A stretch of 37,977 nt of DNA from assembly GCF_004798585.1 (NCBI RefSeq), contig NZ_PPXQ01000029.1, positions 1 to 37,977 on the forward strand, read 5' to 3'. Source of the stretch: Massilia sp. Mn16-1_5 (GTDB lineage Bacteria; Pseudomonadota; Gammaproteobacteria; Burkholderiales; Burkholderiaceae_D). Position numbers and translations under genes: made by a program. Every line of letters starts with the position of its first letter. The first letter of the stretch is position 1. The notes below the pieces were generated by a model. That model was given only the letters and a program-made list of their open reading frames with translations, was not told the DNA's origin and did not search any database. Positions 15,665-24,474 of this stretch are shown one piece after another.

Positions 15665-16792
15665 TTGTCCGAAACTAAAGTTCCCCAGCCGACGACGGTC
15701 ATCAAGATCATCGGCGTCGGCGGTGCCGGCGGTAACGCCGTCAACCACATGGCAGCGTCAGGCCTGTCCACCTTCGAATTCATCTGCGCGAACACGGACG
15801 CGCAAGCCCTGTCCAACACCCATACCGAAAAACGCATCCAGCTCGGCGAGAGCGGCCTGGGCGCCGGCAGCGATCCGGCGGTCGGCCGCGAAAGCGCCAC
15901 CCGCGAACGCAGCCTCATCGCCGACGCGCTCAAGGGCGCCGACATGCTCTTCATCACCGCCGGCATGGGCGGCGGCACCGGCACCGGCGCCGCCCCCGTC
16001 ATCGCCGAGGTCGCGCGCGAACTGGGCATCCTGATCGTCGGCGTGGTGTCGAAGCCCTTCGAATTCGAAGGTCCGCGCCGCATGCGCGTGGCCGAGGAAG
16101 GCATCGCGACGCTGGCGCGCTGCGTCGACTCGCTCATCATCGTCCTGAACAGCCGCCTCGAGGAAGTCCTGGGCGAGGACGTCACCCAGAAGCAGGCCTT
16201 CGCCGCCGCCGACGAAGTCTTGAGCAAGGCCGTGACCGGCATCGCCGACATCATCGCCGTGCCGGGGATGGTCAACGTCGATTTCGAGGACGTGCGCACG
16301 GTGATGCGCCAGACCGGCATGGCGATGATGGGCACCGCCCAGCACGCCGGCGAGGACCGCGCAGTCAGGGCGGCCGAAGAGGCCATCGCCTGCCCGCTGC
16401 TCGATGGCGCCAACCTGCGCGCCGCGCGCGGGGTGCTGGTCAACATCGCCGCCTCCGAGGAAACGCTGAAACTGCGCGAAACCAAGCAAGTGATGAACAG
16501 GATCTGCGAGCAGACCAACGAAGACGCCGTCATCAAGTTCGGCGCCGTCTACGACGAGACGCTGGGCGACGCCATGCGCGTGACGGTGGTGGCCACCGGT
16601 TTGAACCGGCCCAGCGACTTCACGCTCGGCACCAGGCGCTCGTCGACTTCGGGCGCCCGCGGCCAGCCGCAGTCGGTCCTGCGCCAGACGCCGATGCACG
16701 CGCCGGTGCGGCAGGCCGCGAGCCAGCACGAGTCGCGCTCTGCTTCCATGTCGCGCCAGTCCGCGACGCCGCCCGGCGAGGAGTCGCAGTAA
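15665..16792 (+). CDS. ftsZ: FtsZ paralogue lacking the conserved C-terminal peptide
   Basis: The 375-residue tubulin-like GTPase has the nucleotide segment IKIIGVGGAGGNAVNHM (13-29), the tubulin signature GGGTGTG (102-108), KPFEFEGPRRMRVAEEG and the T7 catalytic loop VNVDFEDVRTVM. It therefore keeps the residues needed to bind GTP and polymerise. After about residue 315 comes a short basic, low-complexity tail ending SATPPGEESQ, without the DIPxFLR-like peptide that binds FtsA/ZipA. The start is TTG 15665, with CGGAG 6 bases upstream. It lies outside any division cluster, so it is probably a second FtsZ. Confidence 0.85.
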   Translation: MSETKVPQPTTVIKIIGVGGAGGNAVNHMAASGLSTFEFICANTDAQALSNTHTEKRIQLGESGLGAGSDPAVGRESATRERSLIADALKGADMLFITAGMGGGTGTGAAPVIAEVARELGILIVGVVSKPFEFEGPRRMRVAEEGIATLARCVDSLIIVLNSRLEEVLGEDVTQKQAFAAADEVLSKAVTGIADIIAVPGMVNVDFEDVRTVMRQTGMAMMGTAQHAGEDRAVRAAEEAIACPLLDGANLRAARGVLVNIAASEETLKLRETKQVMNRICEQTNEDAVIKFGAVYDETLGDAMRVTVVATGLNRPSDFTLGTRRSSTSGARGQPQSVLRQTPMHAPVRQAASQHESRSASMSRQSATPPGEESQ

Positions 16793-16956
16793 GGCCGACG
16801 GGCGGGCACGCATGAAAGCGGTGCACCGCCCTCGGGACGGCGCACCAAAACGGCCCGCTTTCTCTCTTTCCGACCCGGACCGCCCGGACCGGGTGCACGC
16901 CGCCCCCATCGGCGCCAGAGCGCTGCACTGCGGTGAGACGCCGACCCGCGCGTCAG

Positions 16957-16972
16957 TGGCACGGAACGTGCT
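16957..16972 (+). promoter_or_regulatory. Sigma54 promoter for the urease operon
   Basis: TGGCACGGAACGTGCT matches the -24/-12 consensus TGGCACG-N4-TTGCW at all key positions (GG and GC at correct spacing, one T to G change). Transcription would start near 16983, only about 2 bases before the ureD ATG. TGCAC half-sites upstream (16820-16827, 16893-16898, 16923-16928) could be NtrC contacts. Nitrogen control of urease through NtrC/RpoN is known in proteobacteria; here it is inferred. Confidence 0.65.
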
Positions 16973-16984
16973 AAGCATCAAGGC

Positions 16985-17827
16985 ATGCGAGATGATCCGA
17001 TCCACCACATCGACTCCCCTGCCGGCTGGCTGGCCAGGCTGGAACTGGAGCTGGCCTTCCGAGCCGGTGCCAGTATCGTGGTGCGCAATCGCCATCAGGG
17101 TCCGCTGCGCGTGCAAAAGCCGCTTTACCCGGAAGGCGCCCAGACCGTGCACGCGATCCTGGTGCACCCGCCGGGCGGCATCCGCGCCGGCGACCGGCTC
17201 GAGATCGAGACCCGCGTCGGACCGGCGGCGCACGTATTCCTGACCTCCCCCGGCGCCGCCAAGTGGTACAGGGGCGACGACGGCCCGGCGCACCAGTCGG
17301 TGCGCCTTATGGCCGGCATTGGCGCCGCGCTCGAATGGATGCCGCAGGAGACGATCTACTTCGACGGCGCACGCGCGGTACAGCGCCATACCGTGCACCT
17401 GGGCGCCGGCGCCCGTTACATCGGCTGCGAGGTGATGTGCTTCGGCCGCCAGGCCAGCGGCGAGCGCTTCGAACGCGGCCAGCTGCGCCTGCATTCCGAG
17501 ATCTGGAGCGGCAACCAGCTGCTGTGGTACGAGCAGGCGCGCATCGCCGCCGGTTCGGAAGCGCTCGCAGGCCCCTTCGGACTCGATGGCGAAACGGTCT
17601 GCGCCACGCTGACTGCGGTCGGACCCGCGCTGCCCGCCGCATTGCAGGCGCAGATCCGCGCTCTGGACCCGGCGCTCGGCGCCAGCCAGCTCAAATCCGT
17701 CTTCATCGCACGCCTGCTGTGCAGCGACAGCGAGCACGCGCGCCGCGTGGTGACACTCGCCTGGCGACTGCTGCGCCCGCACCTGCTTGGCCGGCCCGCA
17801 CACCATCCCCGCATCTGGGCCACCTGA
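16985..17827 (+). CDS. ureD: Urease accessory protein UreD
   Basis: The 280-residue protein matches UreD (UreH): WLARLELELAFRAG, the RNRHQGPLRVQKPLYPEG motif, VHPPGGIRAGDRLEI, then HVFLTSPGAAKWYRG and EWMPQETIYFDGAR. UreD binds apo-urease and, with UreF and UreG, guides nickel insertion. It opens the operon ureDABCEFGJ. The ATG at 16985 has no proper ribosome site, and the predicted sigma54 start point is only 2 bases ahead, so the message may be leaderless. No other ATG or GTG is available before the conserved region begins. Confidence 0.93.
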   Translation: MRDDPIHHIDSPAGWLARLELELAFRAGASIVVRNRHQGPLRVQKPLYPEGAQTVHAILVHPPGGIRAGDRLEIETRVGPAAHVFLTSPGAAKWYRGDDGPAHQSVRLMAGIGAALEWMPQETIYFDGARAVQRHTVHLGAGARYIGCEVMCFGRQASGERFERGQLRLHSEIWSGNQLLWYEQARIAAGSEALAGPFGLDGETVCATLTAVGPALPAALQAQIRALDPALGASQLKSVFIARLLCSDSEHARRVVTLAWRLLRPHLLGRPAHHPRIWAT

Positions 17828-17848
17828 TTGACCTCGCACCGTGCCGAC

Positions 17849-18151
17849 ATGGACCTGACACCAAGAGAAAAAGACAAGCTGCTGATCTTCACCGCCGCCC
17901 TGCTGGCGGAGCGGCGCCGCGCGCGCGGGCTGAAGCTCAATTACCCGGAGTCGGTGGCGCTGATTTCGGCGGCGATCATGGAGGGCGCGCGCGACGGGCG
18001 CAGCGTCGCGGAGCTGATGTACGAAGGCACGCAGATCCTCGCGCGCGGCGACGTGATGGAGGGCGTGCCGGAGATGATCGCCGACATCCAGGTCGAAGCC
18101 ACTTTCCCGGACGGGACCAAGCTGGTCACCGTCCACCACCCGATCGTGTAA
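17849..18151 (+). CDS. ureA: Urease subunit gamma
   Basis: The 100-residue product (MDLTPREKDKLLIFTAALLA...) has exactly the standard length of the gamma subunit and contains its hallmarks LKLNYPESVALISA and MYEGTQILARGDVMEGV. The ATG at 17849 was chosen over an in-frame TTG 21 bases upstream because the family starts MDLTPREK. It is one of three structural subunits of cytosolic nickel urease, which splits urea to ammonia and carbamate. Confidence 0.95.
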   Translation: MDLTPREKDKLLIFTAALLAERRRARGLKLNYPESVALISAAIMEGARDGRSVAELMYEGTQILARGDVMEGVPEMIADIQVEATFPDGTKLVTVHHPIV

Positions 18152-18161
18152 GGGCCGCGCC

Positions 18162-18485
18162 ATGATCCCCGGAGAATACCTGCTACGCGAGGACGACATC
18201 GTCCTCAACGCCAACCGCCCTACCCTCACACTGCGCGTTGCCAACGGCGGCGACCGCCCGGTGCAGGTCGGCTCGCATTTTCATTTCGCCGAAGTCAACG
18301 CGGCGCTGCAGTTCGACCGGACGGCCGCCCTCGGCATGCGCCTGAACATCGCCGCCGGCACCGCCGTGCGCTTCGAGCCGGGCCAGCACCGCACGGTCGA
18401 GCTGGTGGCGCTCGGCGGCGCGCGCCGGGTCTATGGCTTCAACGGCCAGGTGATGGGCGCCCTGCCGCTCCTGGAGGAAAACTGA
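18162..18485 (+). CDS. ureB: Urease subunit beta
   Basis: The 107-residue protein starts MIPGEYLLREDDIVLN and carries the family motif VGSHFHFAEVNAALQFDR and FEPGQHRTVELVALGG. It lies 10 bases after ureA and 1 base before ureC, as in most bacterial urease operons. It packs around the UreC active-site domain in the (ABC)3 enzyme. Confidence 0.95.
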   Translation: MIPGEYLLREDDIVLNANRPTLTLRVANGGDRPVQVGSHFHFAEVNAALQFDRTAALGMRLNIAAGTAVRFEPGQHRTVELVALGGARRVYGFNGQVMGALPLLEEN

Positions 18486-18486
18486 G

Positions 18487-20202
<1,716 letters not shown>

Positions 20203-20211
20203 GGAGCTTTC

Positions 20212-20730
20212 ATGCTGACCCTGCATACCCGCATCGAGAGGGCCGACCATATCGACGATGAAGCGGTGCTGGCCTACGACCAGCGCGAGCGCTGCCGCCT
20301 GCGCGTAAAACTCGCTTCGGGCCTTGAGGCGGCGCTGTTCCTGCCGCGCGGCTCGGTGCTGCGCGACGGCGACCTGCTCACAGGCCCTGAAGGCGCCGTG
20401 GTGCGCGTACGCGCGGCGATGGAGGCAACCTACCGCATCAGCGCACCGGATTCTCAGGCCGTGGTGCGCTGCGCATTCCACCTCGGTAACCGCCACGGCC
20501 AGGTGCAGATCGGCCCCGACCATCTGCGCATCCGCGCCGATCCGGTGCTGCGCGAGATGCTCGCCGGCCTGGGCGCGACCGTGCTCGAGGAGCTGGCGCC
20601 GTTTCATCCGGAGCCCGGCGCCTACGGCGGCGGCCATGGCCACAGCCATGAGCACGAGCCACGTCACCTGCTCGCGCCTGTTCCGCTGCGCCAGAAGATC
20701 CACCGTCCCGGCGACGCGGAGCACGCGTGA
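20212..20730 (+). CDS. ureE: Urease accessory nickel chaperone UreE
   Basis: The 172-residue protein has the UreE N-terminal domain (RLRVKLASGLEAALFLPRG), the CAFHLGNRH and PDHLRIRADPVLREML metal-site motifs, and a C-terminal His-rich tail (HGHSHEHEPRH, about 142-152) that stores nickel. It lies 9 bases after ureC with a GAGGAG ribosome site, and its stop overlaps ureF by 4 bases. Confidence 0.95.
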   Translation: MLTLHTRIERADHIDDEAVLAYDQRERCRLRVKLASGLEAALFLPRGSVLRDGDLLTGPEGAVVRVRAAMEATYRISAPDSQAVVRCAFHLGNRHGQVQIGPDHLRIRADPVLREMLAGLGATVLEELAPFHPEPGAYGGGHGHSHEHEPRHLLAPVPLRQKIHRPGDAEHA

Positions 20731-21389
20731 ACGGAACCGCCCTGCTGCACCTGCTGCAGCTGGCCAGCCCCTCGCTGCCGGTCGGCGCGTACAGCTATTC
20801 GCAGGGCCTCGAAACCGCCATCGAACGCGGCCGCGTGCGCTGTGCGGACAGCGCAGCGCGCTACCTGGCACGCCAGCTGGCCGATGTGCAGGGACCATGG
20901 GACGGGGCCGTGTTCTGGCGCCTGCTGGCCAGCTGCGCCGACGGCGACGGCGCCACCTTCGAAGAATGGAACGCACGCTACCTGGCCTCGCGCGAGAGCG
21001 CCGAGCTGCGAGCCGAAACGGTGCAGATGGGCTTTTCGCTGACCCGCCTGCTCATCGAACTGCAGCTGGCTCCGGCCACTCCCATGCGCGACACCTGCCT
21101 GCCCGCCGCGCTGGCGCAGGCCGTCCATGCGCTGGGGGTGCCGCACGAAGAAGCCCTGCTGGCGATGCTGTTCTCGTGGGCCGAGAACCAGGTGCTGGTG
21201 TGCGTGAAGTCGATCCCGCTCGGCCAGGTGGCCGGGCAACGCCTGCTGCTGGGGCTGCGGCCCGCCATCGAGGGGGCGGCCGCGCAGGCGCGTGCGCTGC
21301 CCGACGACGAATTATCGAGCTGGGCGCCGGGACTGGCCCGGCTGTCCATGTACCACGAAGTCCAGAGCGGCCGGCTGTACCGGTCGTAA
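20727..21389 (+). CDS. ureF: Urease accessory protein UreF
   Basis: The 220-residue helical protein has UreF signatures: LLQLASPSLPVGAYSYSQGL at the N-terminus and LPxAL-, LFSWAENQVLVCVKSIPLGQ in the C-terminal half. UreF forms the UreD-UreF-UreG activation complex and gates the GTPase. It starts at GTG 20727, which overlaps the ureE stop, and is followed 17 bases later by ureG. Confidence 0.94.
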   Translation: MNGTALLHLLQLASPSLPVGAYSYSQGLETAIERGRVRCADSAARYLARQLADVQGPWDGAVFWRLLASCADGDGATFEEWNARYLASRESAELRAETVQMGFSLTRLLIELQLAPATPMRDTCLPAALAQAVHALGVPHEEALLAMLFSWAENQVLVCVKSIPLGQVAGQRLLLGLRPAIEGAAAQARALPDDELSSWAPGLARLSMYHEVQSGRLYRS

Positions 21390-21406
21390 TATTGAGAGGA
21401 GCAAGC

Positions 21407-22039
21407 ATGCAATCGAATCCCCTGCGCGTGGGCATCGGCGGCCCGGTCGGATCGGGCAAGACGGCGCTGTGCGAGCAGCTCTGCAGGGCGATGCGCGACC
21501 ACCACGACATGGCCGTCATCACCAACGACATCTACACGCGCGAAGACATGGAGATCCTGCTGCGCGCCGCGGCGCTGCCGCCGGAGCGCCTGATGGGGGT
21601 GGAGACCGGGGGCTGTCCGCACACGGCGATCCGCGAGGACGCCTCCATCAACCTCGAGGCCATCGCGCGCCTGCAGGCGGACTTCCCCGACCTCGAACTG
21701 ATCCTCGTCGAGTCGGGCGGAGACAACCTGGCGGCCACCTTCAGCCCGGAACTGTCGGACCTCACGCTCTACGTCATCGACGTGGCGGGCGGCGAAAAGA
21801 TTCCGCGCAAGGGCGGGCCCGGCATCACGCGCTCGGACCTCCTCATCATCAACAAGACCGACCTGGCGCCGCACGTGGGCGCCAATCTCGACATCATGGC
21901 CGCAGACGCGCGCCGCCAGCGCGGCGACCGGCCTTTTGTCTTTACCAACCTGCGTACCGGTGCCGGCGTGGACGAGGTGACCGCCTTCATCCGCGAACAG
22001 GGCCTGCTGGACGCCGCCAGACTGGAGCACACATCATGA
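21407..22039 (+). CDS. ureG: Urease accessory GTPase UreG
   Basis: The 210-residue SIMIBI GTPase has P-loop GGPVGSGKT (11-19), the metal-binding CPH in ETGGCPHTAIREDASIN, ESGGDNLAATFSPEL, and the base-specificity motif NKTD. It couples GTP hydrolysis to nickel delivery. The ATG at 21407 is preceded by GAGAGGAG. Its stop overlaps the ureJ start by 4 bases. Confidence 0.96.
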   Translation: MQSNPLRVGIGGPVGSGKTALCEQLCRAMRDHHDMAVITNDIYTREDMEILLRAAALPPERLMGVETGGCPHTAIREDASINLEAIARLQADFPDLELILVESGGDNLAATFSPELSDLTLYVIDVAGGEKIPRKGGPGITRSDLLIINKTDLAPHVGANLDIMAADARRQRGDRPFVFTNLRTGAGVDEVTAFIREQGLLDAARLEHTS

Positions 22040-22572
22040 AACGACGCATCAAACACGCCGCCACCCTACTCCTCCTCTTGTGCGCGGGCAGCGCCTGGGC
22101 ACACCCGGGCCACGCCGGCGGCGGCTTCGCCACCGGCCTGGTCCACCCTTTGCTCGGCCTGGACCACTGGCTGGCCATGCTGGGACTGGGCCTGTGGAGC
22201 GCCGCGGCCCGGCTCCCGCGGGCAGCGCCGGCCACGGTCTGCCTCGGCCTGGCGGCGGGCGCGTTCGCGCCGCTGGCGTTGCCCGCGGTGGAGCCGCTGC
22301 TGGCAGCCAGCGTGCTGGTGGCGGGCCTGATGGGTCTCGGCTCGAGCCGGCTGCCGGCCCTCCTGGGCCTGGTGCTGGCCGGCGCATTCAGCGTCGTGCA
22401 CGGCAATGCGCACGGGCAGGAAATGGCCGGCTTCGCGGCCGCCGCCGGCGCCATCTTCACCAGCATGGTTCTGATGGGTCTCGGCTGGCTGGCCGGAAGC
22501 AACGCGCGCGTGCAGAAAGTCACGCCGGCACTGGTCGCGCTGGCCGGCGCCGGCATGCTGGGCTTCGCCTGA
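22036..22572 (+). CDS. ureJ: HupE/UreJ family nickel permease
   Basis: The 178-residue membrane protein has an N-terminal hydrophobic leader ending SAWAHPGHAGGG, then about six helices. Family motifs HPLLGLDHWLAMLGLGLWSA and VVHGNAHGQEMAG carry the conserved histidines expected to bind nickel. UreJ/HupE proteins import nickel for urease or hydrogenase; the position at the end of the ure operon, overlapping ureG by 4 bases, points to urease. Confidence 0.9.
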   Translation: MKRRIKHAATLLLLLCAGSAWAHPGHAGGGFATGLVHPLLGLDHWLAMLGLGLWSAAARLPRAAPATVCLGLAAGAFAPLALPAVEPLLAASVLVAGLMGLGSSRLPALLGLVLAGAFSVVHGNAHGQEMAGFAAAAGAIFTSMVLMGLGWLAGSNARVQKVTPALVALAGAGMLGFA

Positions 22573-22609
22573 CAGGAAACGCGGGCATCTCCCCGCTCGT
22601 GCAATAAGC

Positions 22610-22653
22610 AGGGACCGATATCGCCGACGGGCGGTTTCGGTCCCTTTGTTTTT
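22610..22653 (+). terminator. Intrinsic terminator of the urease operon
   Basis: AGGGACCGA (22610-22618) pairs with TCGGTCCCT (22637-22645), with an inner CGCC/GGCG stem, and is followed by TTTGTTTTT. It lies 38 bases after the ureJ stop. Confidence 0.85.
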
Positions 22654-22734
22654 CACGACTCTCCTCCCCTTTCCCTCGCCTGTCCGCGCTTTGCGCGCCT
22701 CCGCATGGTGCACGTTCGCATCAAAGCGGGGACG

Positions 22735-22925
22735 TGCGCGACAACTTTTGTACCGCCAACGAGGGCATCGGCTACCTGCTGGTCTCGGCCGGGTCGTCGA
22801 TGAAGATGCCGCTCGCCTTTGCCGGCCTGATGGTGATCGGCGCCATGGCCATGGCCATGTACGAACTCTTTGCCGTGGTCGAGAAGCGCACCACGGCCTG
22901 GGCGCATCGGGGCGGCGCTGACTGA
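22735..22925 (+). pseudogene. ABC transporter permease remnant (C-terminal end only)
   Basis: About 60 codons end in TGA at 22923. The translation GIGYLLVSAGSSMKMPLAFA followed by a hydrophobic helix and YELFAVVEKRTTAWAH matches the last helix and tail of NitT/TauT-type binding-protein-dependent permeases (about 250-280 residues). The frame has no upstream permease sequence and begins just after the urease terminator. It is probably the leftover of a deleted transporter operon, perhaps once part of a nitrogen uptake cluster next to urease. Confidence 0.6.
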
Positions 22926-23029
22926 ATCGCCAGGGAATAAAAAAATGCCAACCTGAACGCGCTACCTGTCATACCATCGTCGAAGAACCACGACGGTTCT
23001 TTCCAAAACAAGAATCAGGAGACGCGACG

Positions 23030-23155
23030 ATGAACCTGCATGCAAGTTTCAGCAACATGAAGGACAGTACCCATGAAGACTGGCAGCCGATCGGCCAGGA
23101 ATTCGTACCGATCTTGCGCCGCGCATTCGCCAAGCCTGCCGAACAAACGGCCTGA
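23030..23155 (+). CDS. Small hypothetical protein of 41 residues
   Basis: The frame MNLHASFSNMKDSTHEDWQP... ends ...RRAFAKPAEQTA. ATG 23030 has AGGAG 9 bases upstream, which is the main reason to call it. It lies 25 bases ahead of the class II aldolase gene on the same strand, so it may be co-transcribed or act as a leader peptide. No family is recognised; there is no signal peptide or membrane segment. Confidence 0.4.
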   Translation: MNLHASFSNMKDSTHEDWQPIGQEFVPILRRAFAKPAEQTA

Positions 23156-23180
23156 CCCCACGTCATCGAAGGAAACCCTC

Positions 23181-23939
23181 ATGCATATCCCCTCAATGAA
23201 AGACCAGGTCAGCGCCGACGAATGGCAACTGCGCTGCGACCTGGCCGCGTGCTACCGGCTGGTTGCGATGTACGGCTGGAGCGATCTGATCTTCACGCAT
23301 ATCAGCGCGCGCATCCCCGGCCCCGAGCACCACTTCCTGATCAACCCCTATGGCATGATGTTCGACGAGGTCACGGCGTCCTCCCTGATCAAGGTCGACC
23401 AGGACGGCAACAAGCTGTCCGAGTCGGCGCTGCCGGTCAACCGCGCCGGCTTCGTGATCCACAGCGCCATCCACGCCGTGCGCGAAGACGCGCAATGCGT
23501 GATCCACACTCATACCCGCGCCGGGGTGGCGGTCAGCGCACAGAAGGATGGTGTGTTGCCGATATCGCAGCAATCGATGTTCGTGCTCGCCTCGCTGGCG
23601 TACCACGACTACGAAGGCGTCGCCCTGCACGACGCCGAAAAGCCGCGCCTGCAGGATGACCTGGGCAAAGCCAACTTCCTCATGCTGCGCAACCACGGCT
23701 TGCTGACGGTCGGTCCCAGCATCGCCGACGCCTTCCTGTCGATGTACATTTTCGAAAGCACTTGCCAGATCCAGCTGGCCGCGCAGGCCGGCGGCGCCGA
23801 ACTGCGCATGATCGCGCCGGAGATCCTGGCCGGCACCGCCGAATCGATGAAGGTGCAAACCTCGGGACAGGGCGGCGCATTCGCCTGGCCCGCGTTGCTG
23901 CGAAAACTCGATCGCGTCGACCGGAGCTACCTGAGCTGA
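23181..23939 (+). CDS. Class II aldolase/adducin family protein
   Basis: The 252-residue protein has the class II aldolase fold with zinc-ligand motif VIHTHTRAG (H109, H111) and the third His in RNHGLL (H172), plus YGWSDLIFTHISARIPG, and FLINPYGMMFDEVTASSLIK near the N-terminus. Members with this sequence style (adducin-like, also known from bacteria next to sugar or amino acid genes) have uncertain substrates; fuculose-phosphate-type aldolase or decarboxylase activity is possible. The ATG at 23181 has GAAGGA 7 bases upstream. Confidence 0.85.
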   Translation: MHIPSMKDQVSADEWQLRCDLAACYRLVAMYGWSDLIFTHISARIPGPEHHFLINPYGMMFDEVTASSLIKVDQDGNKLSESALPVNRAGFVIHSAIHAVREDAQCVIHTHTRAGVAVSAQKDGVLPISQQSMFVLASLAYHDYEGVALHDAEKPRLQDDLGKANFLMLRNHGLLTVGPSIADAFLSMYIFESTCQIQLAAQAGGAELRMIAPEILAGTAESMKVQTSGQGGAFAWPALLRKLDRVDRSYLS

Positions 23940-23993
23940 GCCGTCCCCGCCCCGTCTATGCCTCTGGGAAATATCTCACATCACGATAAAGAA

Positions 23994-24021
23994 TTGGCGC
24001 GTGATGCTGCGCTGCACAATA
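23994..24021 (+). promoter_or_regulatory. Possible sigma70 promoter for the candidate small RNA
   Basis: TTGGCG (23994-23999) and ACAATA (24016-24021) are 16 bases apart, 55 bases after the aldolase stop. It is an imperfect match; the terminator 40 bases downstream makes a short transcript plausible. Confidence 0.35.
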
Positions 24022-24025
24022 ATTG

Positions 24026-24093
24026 AGCTGTCTCCTCTATTCTCCTTCGGGACAGTAGATTCAGCCCGCCAGGTCCCTGGCGGGCTTTTCTTT
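24026..24093 (+). ncRNA. Candidate small RNA with anti-Shine-Dalgarno loop
   Basis: After the possible promoter comes a stem CTGTC (24028-24032) with GACAG (24051-24055), whose 18-base loop contains TCCTC and CTCCTT, complementary to ribosome-binding sites. A strong terminator hairpin with a T-run follows (24063-24093). One or two CUCCU loops plus a terminator is the layout of several small regulatory RNAs that block translation. The alternative is that this is the aldolase terminator plus the leader of the next gene. Not a known family to my eye. Confidence 0.35.
24063..24093 (+). terminator. Intrinsic terminator
   Basis: AGCCCGCCAGG pairs with CCTGGCGGGCT (24063-24086) and is followed by TTTTCTTT. 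It ends transcripts from the aldolase gene and/or the candidate small RNA. It lies only about 20 bases before the next start codon. Confidence 0.8.
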
Positions 24094-24112
24094 CCCATAG
24101 CTCAACAACGTG

Positions 24113-24424
24113 ATGAAAAAATCGATCGCACTCCTCTGCTTCGCCCTCTGCGCCGGTGCCGGCTCCGCAGCCCAGGCTGCAAACAATGGCGACAGCTTCT
24201 GCACGCAACTCTCGTCCGACATCGCCGCCCGGAGCGCCCTCTTCGCGAAGGTCGCCGGCGCTGCGCCGGAGCTGACCGCCGACGTGCCGTGGGCCGATGC
24301 AGCCATGCTGCAACGTGTTCACGACAAGGAAGTCGCGCTGCAGAACATCGCCAATGAAATCTGGACGCTGCGCACGCGCATGGCCTATTTCGATTGCGTT
24401 CAGGCCAAGTCCTTCGCTTACTGA
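24113..24424 (+). CDS. Small secreted protein of unknown function
   Basis: The 103-residue protein has a clear signal peptide (MKKSIALLCFALCAGAGSAA, cleavage near QAA) and a mature helical domain with two cysteines (in SFCTQL and YFDCVQAK) that could form a disulfide in the periplasm. The family is not recognised. GTG 24110 is an alternative start. There is no evident ribosome site, and a terminator hairpin sits just upstream, so expression may need read-through or a promoter hidden in that segment. Confidence 0.65.
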   Translation: MKKSIALLCFALCAGAGSAAQAANNGDSFCTQLSSDIAARSALFAKVAGAAPELTADVPWADAAMLQRVHDKEVALQNIANEIWTLRTRMAYFDCVQAKSFAY

Positions 24425-24474
24425 GCGCGACGCGCCGACTGCTCCGGCTTTGCGCCGGCGGGAGCATTCCTGGT

